Shown in pieces: positions 10,617-20,274 of a DNA stretch of 64,000 nucleotides. Positions within the stretch are counted from its first letter, which is position 1, and the number at the start of each line of letters is the position of its first letter. A program made the position numbers and the translations under genes. The notes under the pieces are model-generated. The model worked only from the letters and a program-made list of their open reading frames with translations. It did not search any database and had not been told where the DNA came from. This DNA is from Pythium myriotylum. Taxonomy: Eukaryota; Oomycota; Peronosporomycetes; Pythiales; Pythiaceae. The DNA lies in NCBI GenBank assembly GCA_023091665.1, contig JALJCQ010000015.1, forward strand, positions 2,728,001-2,792,000, given 5' to 3'.

Positions 10617-13511
10617 TTAGGAAAAGAAATATTCATCATCGTCGAGGACCCACTGTGGCACATAACGCGGTTTGCTCGCCGTCGCGTGTTCTTTGTCTGG
10701 GACTGTCAGTGAGTACTTTCGGGCTGTGAAATCGAGATGGTTGACATTGAACATGGCCGACTCCATGGCAACGCTGATGGGAATCCACTCGACTTCTTCC
10801 TGGCGCACGAACTCGGGCAACGTGAGGTAGTAAGGGCCGATCAGCGCCTCGGCTGTACTCCCATGCTTGATTTTTTGCTTTCCACAAAGACGACATTTGC
10901 ACAGTAGATCCACATAGAGTCGACCGATTGTCTTGTTCTGAAGCATACTGTGGTAGCTGAACAGATACACCACCCACAGTAGCACGAGAAAGAGCTGATT
11001 GTGAAGGCTCTTTAGCGCACCCATCTCGAGGCGCAAGTGATTGATGGCTGTGATGATCACCGATCCAACGAACGTTGGAATAACGCCAAAAATGAATATG
11101 GGCGAAATGAACGGACGAGCGTAACGAGTCGCGCCGCGTAGGATGAGGTGCTGGCAAGTGAGACTATAAAAATTGTACGATATCGAAATCAACCGTAACA
11201 CACCGATAAGCGACTTCAAGTGCTCTACGTAGACTCCGGGCTTGCACTTATAGTATGGTGAGTCGCTCGAACGAAGTTCGAAGCCTGGCGTCCAGAGGTC
11301 CACACCATTAACCCACCACGTACAATTGCTGTCAGCTGCGCCTATATACCAAGTCACAAGATTCAGCCAGAGTATCACCTTCGATAGCTGGATATTGCGA
11401 CCGTGGGACACAGTCGACAGGTTGACAGTAAAAACGCTGTCTAACAGCTGAGCACTTGTCTGGCCGTCACAAAGCCCATTTACCTTGACCATTCGCACCG
11501 CTCGAATTGCGACAAACAAGTTTTGCATGACCCAAAATGAGAATACTGTGCAACCGAGGAGTGACACCAGTGCATACACATTCACCAGCACTTTCTCGGT
11601 CCCACGACTGAATGTCGTCGTGATGATCGTGTTTGCACCGCTCGTCAGCAAGTCTAGAAACACATTTGGAAACGGCTCGTCGCCAGCCTGAGGAATTCTC
11701 CCTCCAAGAACGCAAGCGGCGACCGCGCCAGGATTCGCGACGTTTGGAATCTGGAGGTACTCAAATGAGGTATTATCGCTCAGTTTGACAGGCTCCAAAA
11801 TCTTAATAGAGAGCACGTCTTTCCCAGTGCCCTCTCCAAAGCATCGCCAATCAACATAACCTTGACGGTTGATTACACTTTGTGAAACCTCGCGGTCTTG
11901 ACATAACCCGGACCGATCGAACGTGGCCACCCATCCTGCTGCGTGAGCTGGCTTGCACAGGTCGAGACATCCATCACGAGCAAGACATATTGTCGAGAGT
12001 CGAGACTGCACTTTCGCAATCTCGGTAGGATCCGTGACATTCTTGTCTTTTATCACACGAGGCATGAAGTATTGCCCACCGTACGCCGTTAGCACACTGG
12101 TTTGCGGAGCACTTTCGATATAAACTGGATCAGGATATTTCTTGAAGCTAGTCGGGACGAGATCCCATTTCTGGCAGATTCCAATCGTTTCACTTTTCGC
12201 AACGGAGTATCTCTCCACAAACCGGCCGTCGGTCGCCTTATTGTCAATGTGCATACCGATAAAAAGGTACGGTGCGTTGTATGCGTACTCCGAAACCTTC
12301 AGTGCAAAATTCTCTGCGGTCTCACCAACAAGCCACCATAGACGTTCACGACCTAATACCAGCGCATTCAAGTCGGGCTCAATTGGTTGGGTACGCTGTG
12401 GAAGCGAACCTGACATTTTGCTGAATCGAACTCCAGACTTTTTCCCTGAGAGGTCCGTGAAGCCGTCATAGTAGCGATACTCGGCGTATAATCCTTTTCT
12501 ACCAGCGAAACCTGTCGGATCCAACGAATAGTTTTTCGCCAACTCTTGAGTGAGGACGTGGAGGCCTTCATCTCGACCAAGTTTTGACACCAAGTACTTA
12601 CGTCGCTCGAGACATCCATCGAGATCGGGAAACACTAAGTTCTGGTATACAAGAGCGCCTTGCTGCACGTACGTGTTGTTTGGATCGTAAGGAGACTGCC
12701 ATTCGTAGTTCATGAGCTGAAGAACGTCGATTCCCTTCAAGCACATGACCGCCTCTGACACTTCATTCACTCGGCAGCTCTTTTGTTCCTTGTAATTGTT
12801 GCCGGCATACATCCCGGCATGCGTGCAATAGAAATCCATTTCTGCGTTGATTTTCTCAGCTTTTTGCACCAAACTTGTCCGGCAAAACAAACCCACGTAT
12901 GGATCTTGTTGGAAATCATCGAGGTACATAGCCCACTTGCTTGCTCGGTTGAAGACAACAAAATCCTGGTACATATTGATGAAGCGTATCGGCTGACCTT
13001 TTGGTCCAGTAAACTTGACACCAGATACATCGTATAGTGCTCGCGCATACTCGTAGTCGATCTCGGTGGTCCAGTTGAGATTGTGACTGAAGACAAGATC
13101 ATCTCCTGGTAGACCATAGAAGCTGAGAACGTAGGATTTGAAGGGCGACGCCAGATTCCAGATGATACTGATGATGCAGGTCACAAATTTCAACCAGAAG
13201 TTGTAGCGCCGAATACGACTGCGCTCACCGATGGCATGCCCCAATTCCTTGAAACTGATCGAACGCCCCAGTGAGGTGGCGCATCGTGTCTCGGAATGAA
13301 TCGAGAGGTCGAGTTTGCTCGGACCCTGCGTGTCGTCGATCTTTGCCCGCCTAGCCCGCGTGCCAAAGGCATCATTCACGATGACTCGAGGTGGGTACGA
13401 CAACGATTCAGTGACCGGTTGTACTTGGGTGCCTCCCATGGGCTCGGTATCGTCGACAGCGTCGGAGACACGGTCGTGTAGCTGGCTCTGGTCGCCAACT
13501 TTAGCGTTCAT
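10617..13511 (-). CDS. Large multi-pass membrane protein, oomycete-specific, function unknown
   Basis: A single-exon gene of 964 aa from the ATG at 13511 (MNAKVGDQSQLHDRV); the frame above it has only non-ATG starts. The N-terminal ~100 residues are charged and cytosolic in character. A first hydrophobic segment (FVTCIISIIWNLASPF) precedes a ~500-residue region rich in Cys, Asn and Trp (CLERRKYLVSKLGRDEG, CLARDGCLDLCKP), likely extracytosolic with disulphides and N-glycosylation sites such as NWT and NDT. At least five further hydrophobic segments follow: VYALVSLLGCTVFSFWV, VILWLNLVTWYIGAA, FIFGVIPTFVGSVIITA, LFLVLLWVVYLFSY and a weaker one near LKSLIGVLRLISIS. The tail is soluble. The layout of one N-terminal and several C-terminal membrane spans around a big luminal domain suggests a receptor-like or transport protein, but I recognise no characterised family. 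Confidence 0.75.
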   Translation of the reverse strand: MNAKVGDQSQLHDRVSDAVDDTEPMGGTQVQPVTESLSYPPRVIVNDAFGTRARRAKIDDTQGPSKLDLSIHSETRCATSLGRSISFKELGHAIGERSRIRRYNFWLKFVTCIISIIWNLASPFKSYVLSFYGLPGDDLVFSHNLNWTTEIDYEYARALYDVSGVKFTGPKGQPIRFINMYQDFVVFNRASKWAMYLDDFQQDPYVGLFCRTSLVQKAEKINAEMDFYCTHAGMYAGNNYKEQKSCRVNEVSEAVMCLKGIDVLQLMNYEWQSPYDPNNTYVQQGALVYQNLVFPDLDGCLERRKYLVSKLGRDEGLHVLTQELAKNYSLDPTGFAGRKGLYAEYRYYDGFTDLSGKKSGVRFSKMSGSLPQRTQPIEPDLNALVLGRERLWWLVGETAENFALKVSEYAYNAPYLFIGMHIDNKATDGRFVERYSVAKSETIGICQKWDLVPTSFKKYPDPVYIESAPQTSVLTAYGGQYFMPRVIKDKNVTDPTEIAKVQSRLSTICLARDGCLDLCKPAHAAGWVATFDRSGLCQDREVSQSVINRQGYVDWRCFGEGTGKDVLSIKILEPVKLSDNTSFEYLQIPNVANPGAVAACVLGGRIPQAGDEPFPNVFLDLLTSGANTIITTTFSRGTEKVLVNVYALVSLLGCTVFSFWVMQNLFVAIRAVRMVKVNGLCDGQTSAQLLDSVFTVNLSTVSHGRNIQLSKVILWLNLVTWYIGAADSNCTWWVNGVDLWTPGFELRSSDSPYYKCKPGVYVEHLKSLIGVLRLISISYNFYSLTCQHLILRGATRYARPFISPIFIFGVIPTFVGSVIITAINHLRLEMGALKSLHNQLFLVLLWVVYLFSYHSMLQNKTIGRLYVDLLCKCRLCGKQKIKHGSTAEALIGPYYLTLPEFVRQEEVEWIPISVAMESAMFNVNHLDFTARKYSLTVPDKEHATASKPRYVPQWVLDDDEYFFS

Positions 13512-13865
13512 GTGTCGGTGTATTTCGGTTCTGGGCGGGCAGCCTCCAAACGTGCGCAAAGTCTATGTCTTGTCGGAACGAACAGCAGAAACAACGTAGA
13601 GTCGTTCACAGCTGCTGGAGAAGCGTTACTCCGTTTGTCGTCAAGCAAAAGCTCAACTGCCATCCCCACCAGACCACTTGCAAGCGGAGACCGTTATAGA
13701 TAAGGAAAAATGTGGGTTGCGCTGGGAGTTGAGCCGTTTTGCACTAGTACGCTCATGCCAGAGCGAGTCGCTCACGAGCGTTGTCCTGAGTGTCGCCTCC
13801 GCGCCGATTCGCGACGCTCCAAAGTACCCGTGAAACGGACGAAATGCGATTCAGTCTTACCGTGA

Positions 13866-13899
13866 CACAAATTGTGTAGTTGGTAACACACAATTTGTG
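13866..13899. repeat. 12-bp perfect inverted repeat
   Basis: CACAAATTGTGT at 13866-13877 is followed after 10 nt by its reverse complement at 13888-13899. It sits mid-way in the divergent intergenic region. It could be a regulatory hairpin, a dimer-binding site, or a small transposon trace. Confidence 0.5.
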
Positions 13900-14561
13900 A
13901 GTCGAGCGGATGCACAAGCTTGATTAAGATGCCATGCGTGTTCCCATCAATAAATCGTTTCGCGTCTCCGCGGCGGTTGTTGCGCGGATTTTGGTGCCTC
14001 ACCAGAAGGGAGCTAGCACATACGAGAGCTCACTCAACCCTTCCATACTTCCACGAACGGCTCTTACTTCTACTCAACGCGGGTAAACTTGTCGACTCAG
14101 TAAGCACGTTGACGTCAACGGGCTCTCCTGAGAGCCGTGGCCGTTCAATCTCTGAAAGCACCCACCGGAGCCTTCCCGTGGCTCCCACCAGTCACTGGCT
14201 GCAACTGAAACGACCACCGTGGAAGCCACTACGTGTTATTTAGAACGATTGGGACGGCCTTCTCGCTGTGCCAAACGTTCCCATATTGAGCCAGACTAAT
14301 CGTTGGCTGGGTTGGTGGAAGGTCTCAGATCGACTTGTAAACAGTTAGCTGAGGGTGTTCGTGCGATCTTTGAATGAGTCTTTCGGAGAGGGTGGCGGGC
14401 AATCCACCTTCTCCATTACTTATAATACAAATGCATTATACATTTATACCTGCGTATAGTGATGCTATCTCTATCCCATATATATCAATTAAGCATCATA
14501 GAAATAGATACCTTTCAATATACATCAAGAGTTTTGTGCACATACACGAAGGGAATACGGG

Positions 14562-14600
14562 GATCTGCAGGAACTGGATGGGCGCGTGCTGGCCGATCCG
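14562..14600 (+). promoter_or_regulatory. Hairpin motif upstream of BT1 gene 1
   Basis: A 24-nt stretch at 14577-14600, beginning GATGGGC and ending GCCGATC plus two bases, recurs before BT1 genes 2 (17250-17273) and 3 (20129-20152), always about 97-122 nt before the ATG. Its 3' part can pair with a sequence at 14562-14571 (GATCTGCAGG; imperfect here, perfect in the gene 3 copy). It may be a regulatory or UTR element, or part of a dispersed repeat. Confidence 0.4.
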
Positions 14601-14697
14601 CGAAACTCTACGGCGCTGATGCGCGATTGTAGATATAATACCTGCAGTCGTTTTGCCATGGAAGCGCCACTTCGAAATTCTTGATCCAACCGGCACC

Positions 14698-16470
14698 ATG
14701 AAACACGATCGATTACACTCTCAGCTCCGGGCCTCTCCAGGAATCGTCCTACTCGAAGACCAGGATCTTCACGCGTATCATCTGGAGTCCTCGCAGGTGA
14801 GCAACTCGTCAAGAGTTGAGCTACCACTAAACGAGAGCAAGAGTTGCCGTCACCACTTCGCGAGTCTCTCAGGGTCTCAAAATCGGTCTTTTCGATTCAA
14901 CGAGAGGTCACACGACGCGAACTCGATGGACACGATTCCTTTTTCCTACGGTGCACTCCGGTCCGGTGGTACTGTCAACGTGCTTGGCAGTCGTTTCATC
15001 GGACTTCCATTAAATTGGCTCCTTATTGGATTCTTTGACGGTGCAGTGGCCTCGATCGTGTCCCCTTTGCTAAACAAACACCTCGGATACTCCCGGGCAC
15101 AGATGAACGCAGTACAGGCATTGTTTGGTGTGCCTCGGTCATTGAAAGCCCTTGTGGGTTACCTAAGCGACTGTGTCCCCATCAACCGGCAGCGTCGAAA
15201 GCCATACATGATTATCGGATGGATCATCTTGATGATGTTCATGGTCACTATTGCCTTCTTCAAGGATCCCACTCCATATACGCGTGGTGGTGTCATCGTT
15301 TATAACGACGCTGCATCACAAGGCCCACGTTACGTGATGACAATTTTCGCTGGCATGTTCGGACATTTGTTGTGCACTGTGGCGTGCGAAGGGATGATGA
15401 TCGAGTTTGCTCACCGGGAGAGTGAGTACGGGCGAGGTCGTGTGCAATGTCTGTGTCTGTTCTCTCGGTTCGCAGGCGAAGCTCTGGGGGGTATCTCGAC
15501 TTCTCTTGCATTGAACAGTGAGCAATTTGGTGGTGCGTTCGCCACTGCTGTGCCACTGCAAGTGATCTTTGTAGCGTATGCTCTGCTAGCTGTCGGTGGC
15601 CTCGCGGTGACGCTCTTTGTCGTAAAGGACGAGAAAGCTTCGACAACGAACCAACGGTTTATCTCCCATATTCGCCGCGTGTGGGACATTCTTCAAAAGC
15701 CTACGATGTGGCAAATTGCAGTTGCCGGTTTCTTTATCAGTGTCGGAATATCTTTCCGCCCTTTTGAATCCACCAGTGCGTACGTTAACTGGCTTGGGGC
15801 GACGACGCTCACGCTAAAAGCCACAAGCGCCATGTCCAGTGCGGGTGTGAGCATGGCCGCAGGGATATATCTGGTCATCGCATTGGACGCGAACTGGAGA
15901 CTTGTCAGTTTTGCGGCTGTCAGCGCCGGTTTACTCACCATGGGACCGGTGGAAATGTTAACCGTGTACGACGTCTTCCGTAGTCTCGCAACCAGCCTGA
16001 TTGCACTTCAAATCGGAGCCATTCTTGACGGCGTCATCTTTGTCGTGTACTTGCTCGTGGTCGTCGAAGTCTCAGAACCAGGGTACGAAGCTGTGACTTA
16101 CGGTATCCTCACGACCATCGCGAACCTTGCAATCATTGTCACCTCGATGGTGAATAATCTTCTCTCTAGTGGTCACGTTTCTTCCACGGATCTGCAACAA
16201 GACAATGCAGCTGTAAGAGAGCATGTCATGCGTGAGTTCGTCGCCAAGTACGCACTACGTGTAGTTGCTATGCTGTTCGTGTGGTTGCTACTCCCACGAC
16301 AAAAACGGGAACTTCGCAGGCGAGCTCTCGAAAGCCCACCGAATCTCGTGCCTCCGATCATACTTCTTGCTTTCTTCGCACTGCTTTTCGGTACGTGCAT
16401 CACTTCAGATATGATGGCTGTGTTCCCGTCAACCTCCTGCTTGAAGTTCGCTGGTGGATCTGGCTGTTAA
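14698..16470 (+). CDS. BT1-family folate-biopterin transporter, gene 1 of array
   Basis: A single-exon gene for 590 aa. The ATG at 14698 (MKHDRLHSQLRASPG) matches the start of gene 2, which settles the choice. A ~100-residue hydrophilic N-terminal tail with the conserved IVLLEDQDL box precedes about 12 membrane segments. Family hallmarks are GYLSDCVPINRQRRKPYMI in the TM2-TM3 region, matching the BT1/FBT SD.P....RRKPY signature, and CEGMMIEFAHRESEYGRGR between later helices. BT1 transporters of the major facilitator superfamily carry folates, biopterin or related substrates; in oomycetes the family is greatly expanded and substrates are mostly untested. It probably sits in the plasma or an organellar membrane. 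The protein ends GGSGC, an ending shared by all copies here. Genes 2-4 follow in the same direction. Confidence 0.85.
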   Translation: MKHDRLHSQLRASPGIVLLEDQDLHAYHLESSQVSNSSRVELPLNESKSCRHHFASLSGSQNRSFRFNERSHDANSMDTIPFSYGALRSGGTVNVLGSRFIGLPLNWLLIGFFDGAVASIVSPLLNKHLGYSRAQMNAVQALFGVPRSLKALVGYLSDCVPINRQRRKPYMIIGWIILMMFMVTIAFFKDPTPYTRGGVIVYNDAASQGPRYVMTIFAGMFGHLLCTVACEGMMIEFAHRESEYGRGRVQCLCLFSRFAGEALGGISTSLALNSEQFGGAFATAVPLQVIFVAYALLAVGGLAVTLFVVKDEKASTTNQRFISHIRRVWDILQKPTMWQIAVAGFFISVGISFRPFESTSAYVNWLGATTLTLKATSAMSSAGVSMAAGIYLVIALDANWRLVSFAAVSAGLLTMGPVEMLTVYDVFRSLATSLIALQIGAILDGVIFVVYLLVVVEVSEPGYEAVTYGILTTIANLAIIVTSMVNNLLSSGHVSSTDLQQDNAAVREHVMREFVAKYALRVVAMLFVWLLLPRQKRELRRRALESPPNLVPPIILLAFFALLFGTCITSDMMAVFPSTSCLKFAGGSGC

Positions 16471-17385
16471 AAGATTTGACAGCAAGGGAGATCACACAAT
16501 GAAGCAATGGTGCTGCGGAAACACACAATCGTATCGACGGGCTTTAGCAAAAGCATACTTCTGTAAACCCTGATGGGCATATGCAGCTGGACAGCTTCAC
16601 AAGATGATGATGATGATGAGGGTTTTGATTATGACGATGAAAGTAAAGTTTATTGAGCGCAAATAGTTCTTGGCGAGGGCTGATCGGGTTGAGTCGGCCG
16701 GGAGCATCTCCGATTTTGGACGAAGCACTTGTCCAAACCAGACGCAGGTTGCTGTGCACAAGACTTCAACCAGCGTTACTGCACTCACAACTCACATGGT
16801 GGGAGCGGGTTCATCGATCGAGTTATTCTGACCACCAACTAGTGCGACAATTGATTCGTACCTTTCGCTTCAGAATCGTGGGGCAGGGATACGGTATCAA
16901 TCACGTTTTGTCTCCCTGCCTTGATGCAAATGAAGTCTATTGGGTTCATTCCTGCCTTGTCGAGAATATTCAAGACAGAGTCAACTAGAACCATTTCTGG
17001 CGATCACTTGGACGATTTATTTGCACGGGTAGGCACACATTCCAGCATCTCCCGATACGGAGTCGACAGAAGCAACGAAACTCTACAGTGTCCACATTTT
17101 ACTTTGTAATATCCTTACAAGTAAAATTATGAATTCAAAGCAATAGATCAAACTTTCATCTCCAAAAACCTATAAGCCTCTATTATTGATAGTATGGGGA
17201 TGCGCGTGAATCGAATTAAATTCATCTGCAATATGATCGGCAGGATTGCGATGGGCATGTTCCAGCCGATCGAATGCTACCAACGGGACTCTACTCCACA
17301 TTCGTGCAACTGTGAATGCACGGAGGAAGACGTCGTCATTTGGTCGAAGTGAGGTCATTTTGGCAATCGCGAGCTTCCCAACACC
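16471..17385. other. Spacer between BT1 genes 1 and 2 with dispersed repeat pieces
   Basis: About 915 bp without a gene. It holds a (GAT)n tract at 16603-16619, a motif with GATGAAAGT followed by TTATTGAG at 16636-16659, a reversed copy of that motif at 17141-17160, and the hairpin motif of gene 2 at 17236-17273. A partial copy of the GATGGGC motif also occurs at 16572. Confidence 0.5.
17236..17273 (+). promoter_or_regulatory. Hairpin motif upstream of BT1 gene 2
   Basis: The second copy of the 24-nt motif (17250-17273), ending 112 nt before the ATG. GATCGGCAGG at 17236 pairs with CCAGCCGATC at 17262-17271, with one mismatch. Conservation beside unrelated spacer sequence suggests a shared element. 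Confidence 0.4.
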
Positions 17386-19152
17386 ATGAAGCACGACCGC
17401 CTGTTGCACTCACTTATCGGCACTTCTCCTGGTCTCATCCTACTCGAAGACCAGGATCTCTACGCATACCATCTCGAACACGAATCGTCTCAAGTAAATG
17501 ACTCATCGAGAGAGCAATCATATCGCGAGAGCAAAACTCGCCGTCACGACTTTGCAGCTCGCTCGGGGTACAAACACCGAACTATTCGACTCAACGAGCT
17601 GTCGAACGCCCCAAGCTCGATTGATACCATTCCATATCTTTACGGCGCCATCCGGCCTGGTGGTGAGATTGAACTTTTCAGCAGCCGTTTCATCGCACTT
17701 CCGGTAAACTGGTTTCTAATTGGTTTCTTCGACGGTGCCGTGGCCTCGCTCGTTTACCCCCTGCTCAACGTGTACCTAGGGTACACCGGGGCTCAGATGA
17801 ACGCGGTACAAGCACTGTTTGGGGTACCTCGTGTGTTCAAGGCTGTCATCGGATTTTTGAGTGACTGCGTTCCCATCAACCGCCAACGCCGGAAGCCGTA
17901 CATGATCATTGGATGGTCTATTTTGTTGGTTTTTATGGCCGCGCTGGTATTTTTCAACCGACCCTCGCCACACAAGCTCGCTGGAGTTGTAGTGAACAGT
18001 GACGCAGATTCACAGGGCCCGCGCTTTGTGATGACGACGTTTGCTGGTATGTTTGGTCATTTGTTGTGCACGGTGGCGTGCGAAGGGATGATGATCGAGT
18101 TTGCTCATCGCGAAGGCGAGTTTGGTCGTGGACGTGTGCAGTGTCTGTGCATCGCATCTCGGTTTGCTGGTGAAGCGTTTGGTGGCATCTCTACGTCACT
18201 TGCACTAAACAGCACTGAATTTGGTGGGAGCTTTGCTGCTGCTGTCCCGGTTCGAGTGATCTTTGCGGCATACGCATTTCTTGCGGCTTCTGGGCTTGTA
18301 GTCACGTGGCTCCTCGTCCATGATGAGAAGACACCGAAGTCCAGTCAACGCATTGCCTCTCAACTTCGTCTCGTGTGGAATGTACTTCAGAAGTCCACAA
18401 CATGGCAGATCACTGTCGTTGGTTTCTTTGTCAGTGTCGCGATATACTACCGGCCTTTCGACGCTACGAGCATCTACGTGACCTGGCTTGGTGCCACGTC
18501 ACTCACGATGGAGGCTACGAGCGTCATGTCTAGCGCCGGCACAAGCATTGGCGCGTTGCTATGCTTAGCAGTCGCGCTGGAAGCAAACTGGAAGCTCACA
18601 ATCTTTGCCGCCGTCAGTGTCGGTTTGGTTGTTGCTCCACTGGTGGAAATGATGACTGTGTACGACGTCTTCCGAAGTCTCACAGCTAGCTTGGTTGCAC
18701 TTCAAATCGGAGCCATTCTTGACGGCGTCATCTTTGTCGTGTACTTGCTCGTGGTCGTCGAAGTCTCGGAACCAGGGTTCGAGGCAGTGATCTACGGTAT
18801 TCTGACTACCACCGCAAACCTCGCCATTATTGCCTCCTCGACGGTAAACAATATTGTGGCCTCTTCAATCGATCTAAGGCATAACACCCCGGCTGTGAAA
18901 GATCACGTCATGCACGAATTCCTCACCAAGTATATCTTGCGCGTCGTCGCAATGATATTTGTGTGGCTACTGCTCCCACGACAGAAACGGGACCTGCGAA
19001 GACATGTACATGAGGGATCATCCAATCTCTTGCCTCCGATCATCCTCTTCGCGTTCTTCGCGTTACTCTTTGGCGCGTGTGTGACCTCCGACATTCTTAC
19101 GGTCTTCCCATCAACCTCATGCTTGAAGTTTGCCGGTGGTGCTGGCTGTTGA
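17386..19152 (+). CDS. BT1-family folate-biopterin transporter, gene 2 of array
   Basis: 588 aa from the ATG at 17386 (MKHDRLLHSLIGTSPG), intact and without introns. It has the same architecture as gene 1: an N-terminal tail with LILLEDQDLYAYHLE, then about 12 hydrophobic helices, with GFLSDCVPINRQRRKPYMI and CEGMMIEFAHREGEFGRGR. The region from VYDVFRSL to VVEVSEPG is almost identical to gene 1 at both DNA and protein level, suggesting recent duplication or conversion between neighbours. The C terminus is FAGGAGC. It is expected to be a membrane carrier for folate/pterin-like substrates; the substrate cannot be read from sequence. Confidence 0.85.
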   Translation: MKHDRLLHSLIGTSPGLILLEDQDLYAYHLEHESSQVNDSSREQSYRESKTRRHDFAARSGYKHRTIRLNELSNAPSSIDTIPYLYGAIRPGGEIELFSSRFIALPVNWFLIGFFDGAVASLVYPLLNVYLGYTGAQMNAVQALFGVPRVFKAVIGFLSDCVPINRQRRKPYMIIGWSILLVFMAALVFFNRPSPHKLAGVVVNSDADSQGPRFVMTTFAGMFGHLLCTVACEGMMIEFAHREGEFGRGRVQCLCIASRFAGEAFGGISTSLALNSTEFGGSFAAAVPVRVIFAAYAFLAASGLVVTWLLVHDEKTPKSSQRIASQLRLVWNVLQKSTTWQITVVGFFVSVAIYYRPFDATSIYVTWLGATSLTMEATSVMSSAGTSIGALLCLAVALEANWKLTIFAAVSVGLVVAPLVEMMTVYDVFRSLTASLVALQIGAILDGVIFVVYLLVVVEVSEPGFEAVIYGILTTTANLAIIASSTVNNIVASSIDLRHNTPAVKDHVMHEFLTKYILRVVAMIFVWLLLPRQKRDLRRHVHEGSSNLLPPIILFAFFALLFGACVTSDILTVFPSTSCLKFAGGAGC

Positions 19153-20274
19153 TACGACCCAGAAATGAAGGAAGATGATGCCGTCTACTGTGTATTAGTT
19201 CGTATTGCTGTATCTAGTTCGCAATGTACATTGAATTCCGTGTATCCACCCCACGTACTGTTGTGGCATCAATCCACTCCCATTCGTTTCCACAACCAAT
19301 TCATTCGGCCCACGTAACCACTGCAACTTATTCATGCGAAGATAACATCTTTGAGGCTAGCTTTAGCGACTATGTGGACAGGCCTCATAGTATTTAGTCG
19401 CCTCGCGAGCCAGCCTCGTGGCCAGCACCAGCAAGGTCTATGGCTCGATCGAGGTTGCGTCCAGAGAGTTAGTGTTGCAGGGGGGGGGGGATCTCGGCTG
19501 GTTACGCTCCTTCGCTGGTAGAACCTGACACACCCACCAGCGTCAATGATTTTTGGAAGGTGGGCGCAGTGTCGTCAACTTCCTCGAAGGAGCCCCTCTC
19601 AGTCCTCAGGTGGCCGTAAATTGTTGCGGTGTCCGCAAAGTTCCACTCTCTGACGCTGTTCCTGGCCGACCGAATATGGTTGAGTACAGCACAAGTCGAG
19701 ATTGAAGTCAGCCTGGTCGCCCGGGAACGGCAATCGTTGAGTACAGTTCAAGAATAGTAAGCTTGATTACTCAGGAAGGCATCGCGGATTGTCAATCCGG
19801 CTGCAACTGAAACGAATCGACTCCAGCTACTGCTGCATCTCACTCAAGGTGGCACCCTGTAAAAAGCAGGCATCATCTGGGGCTGTCTCGTACTTTCATC
19901 CGGTCACTGCGCCTCAACTGCGCTCATCAGGCCATTGAAACTGCGCAGATAGACAGTTTTGATGCCCGCAAACGGAAGCGGTAGGGTACAGATGATGATG
20001 ATGATGGTTATCCTGGTGATGTCTATGCGCAATACGAGAGAATCCTTATGGCTTGAAGCGATACAGTACAGCACACCGATGTCAGAATTAGTAGTCATCG
20101 ATCGGCTGGAATGTCCCTATGTCATTTTGATGGGCGCATGCCAGCCGATCCAATGAGAAGATCCAATGAATTGGTGCATGCAGTCAATTCGTCCTCCTCA
20201 ATCATAATACTACTTGAACCTGGGGACATCTTTGTGTTATTCCTCATATTGACAATCGCGAGGTACTCACCACG
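19153..20274. other. Spacer between BT1 genes 2 and 3
   Basis: About 1.1 kb without a gene. It contains a run of eleven G at 19480-19490, a (GAT)n tract near 19992-20008 and the gene 3 hairpin motif. Confidence 0.5.
20100..20152 (+). promoter_or_regulatory. Hairpin motif upstream of BT1 gene 3 (perfect stem)
   Basis: GATCGGCTGG at 20100-20109 and CCAGCCGATC at 20141-20150 form a perfect 10-bp inverted repeat with a 31-nt loop. The right arm lies inside the conserved 24-nt motif (20129-20152), which ends 122 nt before the ATG. Confidence 0.45.

Larger units (their letters stand above)
13512..14697. other. Divergent intergenic region
   Basis: About 1.2 kb between the minus-strand membrane-protein gene and the plus-strand BT1 array, so it holds two outward-facing promoters. 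It contains the hairpin at 13866-13899 and the hairpin motif near 14577; no gene is seen. Confidence 0.5.

Noticed and set aside
13296..13703. Small plus-strand ORFs near the 5' end of the membrane-protein gene
   Set aside because: They overlap the coding region antisense and show no motif or signal peptide.
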